The notes beneath the pieces were generated by a model, which was not told where the DNA came from, did no database searches, and saw only the letters and a program-made list of their open reading frames with translations. The position numbers were made by a program, and so were the translations under genes. From Parietaria judaica (Eukaryota > Streptophyta > Magnoliopsida > Rosales > Urticaceae), in the NCBI GenBank assembly GCA_954871525.1, contig OX940862.1:34836232-34900231 (forward strand): 64,000 nt of DNA, in the 5' to 3' direction. This document shows, piece after piece, positions 56,546 to 64,000 of this stretch (its first letter is position 1; every line of letters starts with the position of its first letter).

Positions 56546-57144
56546 TCCCAAGGACCCTCGCTAATAAATAGTGTAGCAGTTGTATATGTACGAATAATAT
56601 TTCCACCGTAAGGATGAGCTCGGATGGGTTACTTTAATGGCTTTTGCCTTGAAAGTTAAGTGCTTAAAATAATAATAAGTTCATATTACCCTTTTGTTAT
56701 TACATTTCTCGCTGATTTATGCAAGAAATTAATCGCTGGAATTGATTTATTACGTCATTTATGAAGAAAAAAAATGACGAAGAAGGCTCAAGGGCTTTGC
56801 CATGGAGCATCGAAAGACATTGATATTTGGCTAACATTGTGAATAAATTCAAAGAAGCTGTATTTCCAAGAGACAGTCTAATCTAGCACTAAAACGGTCA
56901 TAAGGTAAATCTGGTTCACAAACAGAATTTCATACAGGTATCTGAAATAAACTCGGCTCGCACCACCGCAATATTTCCATCGTGCTTCCAAGCATTCTCT
57001 TAACAATTTTTCCTCGAAAGCATTTTGTTTTGACCCCTGAAACAATAAAATTAAAACAAAATTAGATTTTCGAAGTCAGGATTTCTATTTTGTATCTATA
57101 CAACTATTTAAAAAACTCACAGACTATCTTCCAGGAGAGGCGCC
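56546..57144. other. convergent 3' flanks
   Basis: Region between the converging repeat-protein and RING genes. It probably holds both 3' UTRs (AATAATAATAAG near 56668 on the plus strand). No other feature is seen. Confidence 0.5.
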
Positions 57145-57913
57145 CTACTGGCAGCTTGTTGAAGGAAGGAATACCCGAAAAAGTTCTCTTCCGGTAACCT
57201 TTTTCCTGCAGGTAGGGCATTTCGCTTGCACCTTAATCGCGGCCTTAATGCATCCCTTACAAAAAATATGGCCGCATTTCGTCGTCATTTCCTCAACCAT
57301 TGGGCACATGCAAATTGGACAGCTGAAAGTGAGTTCCTTGGGTGGCGGTGGCGGTGGTGGAGGCGGAGCCTGTACCAGAGCCGGTGCCTTTTTAACCTTA
57401 TCAATCTGCAAGTATAAGTAACCGATGTAAATCAACACGACCTTAATGCAAAAACAAAAAATCAATTCGTTGAACTTTGAGCATGCTAACACAAATTAGT
57501 CAAAGGAATTGTAAATGACCATATTGTGTAACACACATATTAGATAACTTGTTCAGCCACATAATCCACACACAGTTCGACGTACAAACACTATGTTATG
57601 GATCCAAGTTCAAGCTCACCCGAGTAACTCCCATTGAATCAAAACCTAACCCCTTTTAATGGCTTCAATGAAGTACCACTCGCTTTTTTTCACAATAAGG
57701 GAAGAGGACATTTTAAATGATTATATATATATATATACACATAGGCAGCCCTTAGTATTGAAAATAAATCTAGCCCTAAGCTTGTGAATAAACTCTAAAA
57801 TTCCCCGGTTATGGCGACAATAATAAACTAATTCGACTAACAAAATGTTCCTAAACATCAGAAAATAACAAACTAACAATAAACAAAACATTAAAATAAA
57901 TGAATAACTCTAT

Positions 57914-57949
<36 letters not shown>

Positions 57950-59306
57950 CCTTGGACAACCCACTGTCTAAATTTATATAAATTTGATTTTGTGTAGTTC
58001 TTCTACGTTTCTGATTATTACTAGCCCTCCTATGAGAGTCGTCTGCAACAATGGAAAGAGAATAAGAAACAAACTGTTAATCGTACTCAAAACAAATACT
58101 TTATTTGCACTTACGAGAATCCTTGCCTAAAATCAAACATGCACTTAATCCAACTCTCACAAATTCGGAGAAATTCTCAAACAAGGGTGTAAGTAGACGT
58201 CCAAGAGTTATTTATTTCTTCATTGCCATTTAGCTAAGGTCAGTTGAGGCATGTAAATTCTTGCCAAGGGAAAGTGCTTACATGAAAGAGGTGTTTGTTT
58301 ATTTTGCAATTGAGGTGTTTTTTTTTTTCCGGCTCGTAAATAGAAAAACAAAACAACACCAGCTACATTATGACGCTGGCACCGTGAAAGTTTGAAATTA
58401 CATAATGAATAAAATTATAAATACAGTTGAAGGATAAGGTCCTATTAAAACATATACTAATTACTGAAATGCAAAACAAATATTTTAATATTTTTTTATT
58501 TCTCACTAATATGCATATGTCAAAAGTATAACTAATAACAAGGAGCAGAAAAACTGACCGTCATCATCAACTACAACTATCCTGTGGTTCCTTCTATTGT
58601 TTTTCGCCTACCATAAAAAAACGAGGCAGAGTAAGTACAATAAGTTAAGTTCCCATTAGATAAATAGTATAGTGTGTATATATATATATAATTATATACA
58701 AAAATATATAGATACCCAAGCACACATAAGTCCGTGAGAAAAGAAATACCGCAGCAAAAGCTCTCGGTGAAGATTCAATGACATCATCGTCGATGGCCTC
58801 AAGATCGATCATCGCAGGACCACTCGCTTGAACCGAAGTTCCTTCTTGATTATCCCGACTCTCGGGTGGCATGCTATTCAGATCTAAGTTCAGTGTCGTC
58901 TTCCTCCTCCGCCCCCCTCTTACCGGAGCAGCTCTAACGCCCTGGGTGCTCATTGCTACATCTGGGGCAGCCCTAACGCCCTGAGTGCTCATTGCTACGT
59001 CTGAATTACCGCCTCGTAACGATGCCTGAAAATTCTAAATTTAAAACAAACAGAGCATAATGAAATGACTTCTTTTTCATTTTTAACAACAGAGCTTAAG
59101 GAAGAAAAATTATAACGCAGCGAAAAAGGGTTTTTCAAATCATAAACGACGGGACTCGACCTTCATACCCGAATTTCGTATGATCAAACAGAAATGATGC
59201 TCACTCAAACAGCATTATCAATTTCATCAAATAAAATCTTAAGCTTTTCAATTGAAGAACACGAAAACAATACCCAATTACGCAAACATATTATCAATAC
59301 TGCATA

Positions 59307-59337
<31 letters not shown>

Positions 59338-59454
59338 TATCACATAATGTATATACGCACTTACAAGTTGAAATTTCAATTTCGGATTTGAAATACCCAA
59401 AGGACGAAAACCAAAAGGGGGAAAATAGGGATTTGTCGAATTAACCGTCACCAT
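57145..59454 (-). CDS. SUMO-targeted RING E3 ubiquitin ligase (RNF4/STUbL-like), 255 aa
   Basis: Five exons: 59454-59365, 59025-58750, 58607-58559, 58042-57951 and 57405-57145. All are GT-AG in phase. The C-terminus is a C3HC4 RING (C198, C201, C213, H215, C218, C221, C232, C235; CPIC...CGHIFCKGC...CPTC) preceded by a run of nine prolines. SUMO-interacting motifs are visible: IVVVDDDD (132-139) and DDDVIESS (109-116). A basic RGGRRRK stretch may be a nuclear signal. LNLDLN (75-80) fits an EAR-type LxLxL motif. The layout matches Arabidopsis STUbL proteins related to yeast Slx5/8 and human RNF4, which ubiquitinate SUMOylated proteins in the nucleus. A 13-residue segment MSTQGVRAAPDVA is duplicated at 42-64. 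The start used is the ATG at 59454, since the codon at 59460 is TTG. Confidence 0.88.
57917..57947. repeat. (TA)n microsatellite beside a splice donor
   Basis: About 15 TA units in the intron between exons 4 and 5 of the RING gene, starting within four bases of the GT donor (57950-57949). Another AT run lies in the first intron at about 59307-59333. Confidence 0.9.
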
Positions 59455-59900
59455 TTTCAAACCCTAATGCCGATGAAACAAAAATGATCGGAACCCTAGA
59501 AACTCGTCACTAAGACTCCGAAAATCGAATGAAAATGATACTTCACTCCGATCAATCGAAATCGGAAACGCAACTCTGAATTTATGTAAAAATAAAAAGG
59601 AAAAAAAATTAGAAATTACCCCAATTTTCGAAGGAATTGTCGATGATCTTCAAAAGAGGCCGATCGATTCAAAGGGATTTCTGGGAAACGATTACGAGGT
59701 TGATGAAGGAGGAGAGAAATTGAGGAGTGAGATAACGAAGAGATATATACATATATATATATAGAGAGAGTTTTGAAGTTGAACCGAGGGACAACAAGGC
59801 GTATGAGAGAGAAAGTTGGACTTTCCAGTCTACGACACGTGTCAGCGCCTACGCGAATTCTCACACGTGCTGGAACGCGTGTGAGATAACTTCGTTACGG
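59455..59900 (-). promoter_or_regulatory. 5' UTR and promoter region of the RING ligase gene
   Basis: Upstream of the ATG the minus strand carries a leader with a donor-like GGG|GTAATTT near 59622, suggesting a leader intron. Further up, CACGTGT words appear near 59837 and 59864 (ACACGTGT and ACACGTGC), G-box-like sites within 0.4 kb of the start. Assignments are positional. Confidence 0.4.
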
Positions 59901-62210
59901 CCAGTTTCAACTTTTAACCTCATTTTAATTGTGGGATAATATTTTATTTTTATTTTTAAGTTTCGGCCCATTTATTAAGGTGTTGCAACTTGCAACCATG
60001 GAATTTTCATGAAAAATTTACACGATAGAATATGGACAAGATAAAATTTTCTAGTCATGAGCGGGCGATGAAAGAGGTAATTAATTACATTGGAAGTGGG
60101 AAACGAGTCCGGGACATAAAAAGTTACAGGGACGTGGCCTGGAGGGTTACAAATCATAGGTGATAAAGCCCTTCCGGTCAGAGCCGGTCCTGAGTTTGTC
60201 GGGGACCCTAAGCGAAGATTGATTTTGGGGCATCCAATTTTTAAAAGGTGAACACAATTTATTTTTTTCTTTTCTCCGTGGGGTCCTCAATTTATAAATT
60301 TGAGGACAAACCAGCCCGCAGTTCATAGATAATGGGCAGCTTATAGATAATGGGCTTCCAATCCCAGTGAGCTTTATACTAATTAGAATTATACTATGGT
60401 AATTGGGCTTTCACAATTATCGGGCTTTTAAGGACTACATTGAGCTACTGACGATATTTTAACACGAAATTCATAAAAACACGTAACCCCGTACTCTTGT
60501 GCGCTCATCCTTTTTGCCTCTATAGTGCAATCTTATTATTTAAAAATAAGTTAATCCGACCAAAAAATCAAGTAAAAAAATACTTATTGTAAAAATAAAA
60601 ATAAAAATAAAAATCCCTCTAACCTTATTTTGTAACAAATTACACTTAGTCTTATTTTTAATTTTATATAAATAATAGTTGTATATATAATATAATATAA
60701 AAATTATTATTTAAAAAAATTTAGTTGGTAAGTTTCTATGAAAAGCTCATTGTTAAACCTTCCATAAATTTGTAAAATAAAATTGACATTTTATAAATAA
60801 TGATTTTTTAGCATCGCTCGTTTCATCTATCTATCAACTGTTAAGTAACTTGAAATTGTCAATTACTACGAGTCACATTTCAAATATATCTTTGCATTAA
60901 GTATTTATCCGTCAAAATTATATCTGGTAACACTTCTTAAGCATTTTCCTCTCAATCTCTAGAGTACATTCTTTGCTTTTTGAGCGACCTAATAATCGAT
61001 AACGATTTTTTCTAATGCGAATATTCATAGAATTCTTCAACCTTTGTTATTCGTGAGTATTCTCATTCTATCTAAGCAAACTCCTTTTCTAAAATATAAT
61101 TTAGAACCAAGTCCCAGTGTCTCTATCTACCATCATGAGGTATCTTTTATAAAGTAAAGCGTTTGAACTTTAGTGGGAAAATGGTTACTACTGAAACACT
61201 TTCAAATTACCGACATTGTGGTGCATATAGACAGGTCAATTATTAGAGCTCTCTTGGGTGAGAAATGACTCGGAACTGACACACAACACAAACATGACAA
61301 TAAAGACATTGAAGCCTTACTTTTTAAGGTTTTGCATCTTTTCTCCTCAAAGCAATGTTATTGTCTTCTAACTTTGACAAAGTGTACTTCTCTTTCTCAC
61401 TCTCCATTTCAGAGCAAACACCTTTTAGCTTTAGGTCTGTTTCCAGTTCCACAGCATATCTTGTCTATGCACGAGTCCTTGCTCCCGCTCTGCCCGAGCC
61501 AGCTCGTCTGCCCCACGAAAGCTTGGGCTTTTATATTTATTCAAAAAAAAAAAAAAAAAAAAATCGGGCAGCTAGGCACACTCGAAATGACCTTTAGGGT
61601 CAGGCCTGCCTGCCCAAGTCTTCATTTAGGCTCGCTATACAATCAGGCTTAGCGGGCTCCAGGCCCGGACTTAGGCTTAGGCCTGCCTGCCCAAATCTTC
61701 ATTTTGGGCTCGGAACAGGGATCCAGGCCTCAGGCGTCTACACCCGCCCGAGCTCAAGGTTCAAATTTTGAGTTTTGATGAATTGATTTTTGGAAATTCG
61801 GTTCTTGAACTTACAATTCTCTACAGATTAGCAATGAACAATATGCGACCACCTAAAGCTAAGCAAACTGCACATGAGAGTAATCAGTTCATTCATACAT
61901 ATGAAATGATTCAACAGCAAATAGGATTGGGTTATCAATAATATGTGAAAACATTGAAGAAGAAAAAAAAGCTTAGAATGAGAGAACTTATGGTACAAGT
62001 TGAAGAGAGCTAATTTGACTTGAGCGTAGAAGCCCATCATGATTACAAAGCAAAAATGTTAAAAAGAAAAAATAATAGGGAACAAGCATTTCCCTTTTTT
62101 CTCACAACAATTCACTATAGGATCTCATCTATCAAACACGGGCATATATGGTTAGACTTGGAACAGATTAACAGTTTAGTTAGACATATAAGTTATGTCG
62201 AACCTCGAAT
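59901..62210. other. intergenic DNA with TE fragments
   Basis: At ~60179 CAGAGCCGGTCCTGAG looks like a hAT left end with no matching right end. At 61590-61760 a GC-rich patch repeats GGCCTGCCTGCCCAARTCTTC about 80 bp apart (61603 and 61683), part of a GGCC-rich MITE preceded by an A-run at 61542-61562. No gene is supported; ORFs here are composition-driven. The last 400 bp are the CDC45 3' flank. Confidence 0.5.
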
Positions 62211-63989
62211 TCAGAGCTTCTCTGTCAATCTAACCATGAACGAGTTGACCGCAGTCGATTCCAGCACGATCCACGACGACTCGAACAGCTCGTGGAAGAA
62301 GTTCGCTCCGATCTCGTCCGCCGCATTCCTGAATGCAATCCCAAACGCGTTCCCTTGCACCGCTCCGAGCCGGGGCTTCCCACAAACGCCCACGATCAGC
62401 ACCTTACTGGGATCTTGAGACAAGCAGGCGCAGAGCAGAGGCTTCATTCTCGCTCCCTTCTCGCGGAGCGCATCCATCAGAAAGTAACAAAATTTCGTCA
62501 ACGCTTGTGGGTAGCCTAGAAGCTTCGTGTCCACCGAATCCTCGAGCTTGACCCACCGGAACTTCCTTCCGCTTCGGATAGATCCGCTCTTAGTTATCGC
62601 TGTGCTTCCTTGCCTGAGAATCGACCGCTGAATCTTGATGGCTAGTTGCATCCCGGATTTCAGTGTGTCGAGATTGCTCAAAGACAGGGCATCGAATGCC
62701 ACACCGAACTGCTTAGACGCACACGAGCCGTCGGATTTCACAAACGACTCTAGCAGTGCAGTGACTCCATAGACGACATCTGCAGCTGATACCTTGGAGC
62801 TATAACCGTGTACCCGCAGGAAACTCCGGAAGTAGAATTCCGTTAGCCCGTACTCTGGAAGAAAGCGTTCGAACTCGTCCTTCATCTTTCTTTTCACATC
62901 GAGATTCATGTACTGAAACTTCTGCTGGCAATCCACGAGCGCGAATCCCATCCGGGCAAGCAGGAGTTTGAGCTTCTTCATCCCGTTGTCGCTCCACGTC
63001 TTCATTTTGGTCGCGATGTACGAAGAGCACAGCATCGAGTCGAACAGATTCCATTCCTGAAGCAACATCAGCCTTGGCTCATCTTCATAAGTGATTCTCG
63101 AAGAATTTGGCGCTCGGATTTTCGTCCCGTCCTTGAGAGTCACCGAAGTCACTGCCTCCAGATTCCCCGAGCTGTTGATGTGCTGCTCGAGCTCCATTAC
63201 TCCGGCTTGGTACCTCTCATTGGTGAGCCTCTCATGAACGAACTGATCCGTCAATGAAACGCAAGCCATCCAAAGTAACTCGTTTGTGTTCTTCCTCAAT
63301 GAATGGCAGAGTTCATACATCAAACACCCGGAGGGCTTACCGTGAAACGTACCGATCCGATAATATTCCTTCTTCAGCTTTCCAAATAGCTTGACAGGAT
63401 CTTCCTCGTTCTCCGGCGAAACCTTCCTTTTCTTCCTCGACCCTGTGTCATCCTCCTCTACTTCGCTATCACTATCTTCGTCGTCGTCTTCGCTGTCCGA
63501 TCCGTCATCATCCTCAATCAACTCACTCGCATTGGCCAAAGCCGATACATCAAAATCGTAGGCCAGGTCCGCCTGATCCTCGTCGTCCATCGTGTAGAGC
63601 ACGACCACCTGGTCATTGTCGGAACTGAGGTTGCGCAAATGGATCGGCCGGTGGCTGTCAACCACAAAAACCCGAGCCGACGGGCCCAAATCAAGAACCC
63701 TCCTCAAATCCCGATGACATCCCCAATTAATCAGCAAAATCGAGATCGGCTTATCGCCGGAAGACGCCAACTCGGCTCCGGCATACTGATGAATCTCCTC
63801 AAACGACGACACGGGATAACAAGCGTACCGCACCGAATCCGACGCGAGGACAGTGAAGACGATCTTCAGAGCGCAGAGCGAGTCCACGTCGGAGGTAGAA
63901 GGGAAAACCAGTAGCGGAGAGTGCGGCGAGGCCAGGGCCGACGCTCGAAGCTGCGAGTAGAAAGACTCCACGCTTCGCTCCCTCACCAT
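62211..63989 (-). CDS. CDC45: cell division control protein 45 (CDC45), 592 aa
   Basis: A single uninterrupted frame starting MVRERSVESFYSQLRASAL. CDC45 is the scaffold subunit of the replicative CMG helicase (CDC45-MCM2-7-GINS) and is needed for origin firing and fork progress in the nucleus. The N-terminal DHH-like domain (VFPSTSDVDSLCALKI, INWGCHRDLRR, VVDSHRPIHLRNL) is followed by an acidic stretch (~158-185) and a basic RKKRKV, a likely nuclear signal. The C-terminal domain contains EYYRIGTFHGKPSGCLMYEL and LLEWNLFDSM-like motifs (here LLQEWNLFDSML). Length is within a few residues of plant CDC45. The promoter lies beyond the window end, 11 bp away. No frameshift or missing region is seen. 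Confidence 0.97.
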   Translation of the reverse strand: MVRERSVESFYSQLRASALASPHSPLLVFPSTSDVDSLCALKIVFTVLASDSVRYACYPVSSFEEIHQYAGAELASSGDKPISILLINWGCHRDLRRVLDLGPSARVFVVDSHRPIHLRNLSSDNDQVVVLYTMDDEDQADLAYDFDVSALANASELIEDDDGSDSEDDDEDSDSEVEEDDTGSRKKRKVSPENEEDPVKLFGKLKKEYYRIGTFHGKPSGCLMYELCHSLRKNTNELLWMACVSLTDQFVHERLTNERYQAGVMELEQHINSSGNLEAVTSVTLKDGTKIRAPNSSRITYEDEPRLMLLQEWNLFDSMLCSSYIATKMKTWSDNGMKKLKLLLARMGFALVDCQQKFQYMNLDVKRKMKDEFERFLPEYGLTEFYFRSFLRVHGYSSKVSAADVVYGVTALLESFVKSDGSCASKQFGVAFDALSLSNLDTLKSGMQLAIKIQRSILRQGSTAITKSGSIRSGRKFRWVKLEDSVDTKLLGYPQALTKFCYFLMDALREKGARMKPLLCACLSQDPSKVLIVGVCGKPRLGAVQGNAFGIAFRNAADEIGANFFHELFESSWIVLESTAVNSFMVRLTEKL

Positions 63990-64000
63990 TGATAAGCTTC

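Noticed and set aside
54806..56551. 581-codon open frame antisense to the repeat protein, Val/Ile/Ala-rich
   Set aside because: It is the mirror of the Gly/His/Asp repeat codons, which lack stops on the reverse strand. It has no domain and the sense frame has a signal peptide.

Overview
The window reads as nuclear DNA of a flowering plant, most likely a eudicot. Genes are split by GT-AG introns and sit in AT-rich DNA. One gene is a plastid acyl-ACP thioesterase (FATA). The mobile elements are plant lineages: a Tat-type Ty3/Gypsy element with a second RNase H and an antisense ORF, a SIRE-like Ty1/Copia gag element, MULE foldbacks, Pack-MULEs and hAT MITEs. The species cannot be fixed from the sequence alone.

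Six host genes are supported. They are a trypsin-fold protein (1389-3358, +), a membrane protein of ER body-like/CCC1-VIT family gene with seven exons (11967-8487, -), FATA with seven exons (41357-44579, +), a secreted Gly/His/Asp-rich repeat protein (54548-56545, +), a five-exon SUMO-targeted RING ubiquitin ligase (59454-57145, -) and an intronless CDC45 (63989-62211, -). Exon joins were set by GT-AG sites with matching phase. The genes are independent and show no pathway cluster.

Layout. 1-12 kb: trypsin-fold gene, a tandem array of ~950-bp units (4.65-8.0 kb) and the MEB-like gene. Each of the two genes has a MULE foldback MITE with a perfect 9-bp target duplication less than 0.5 kb upstream. 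12-16 kb: intergenic DNA with MITEs. 16.4-28.2 kb: one complete Tat-lineage Gypsy insertion (LTRs of 725 bp, TSD TCTAT). Its polyprotein lacks a protease and has one in-frame stop, and a 1005-aa ORF runs antisense to it. 28-41 kb: gene-poor DNA with two Pack-MULE-like elements (29948-31885 and 35540-36926, the second carrying an LRR receptor-kinase fragment), a nested solo LTR and several hAT MITEs with 8-bp duplications. 41-44.6 kb: FATA. 45.3-53.7 kb: a gag-only Copia element in the order LTR-internal-LTR-internal-LTR inside a single TSD. The SNPs of the middle LTR show that it arose by unequal crossing-over. 54-64 kb: the last three genes.

No wholly new system is evident. The observations most worth following are the recombinant three-LTR Copia array, its loss of pol, the Pack-MULE carrying receptor-kinase LRRs, the protease-less Tat element with its antisense gene, and the W-box-bearing MITE pair in promoter positions. 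All identifications come from reading the sequence; no database search was run.
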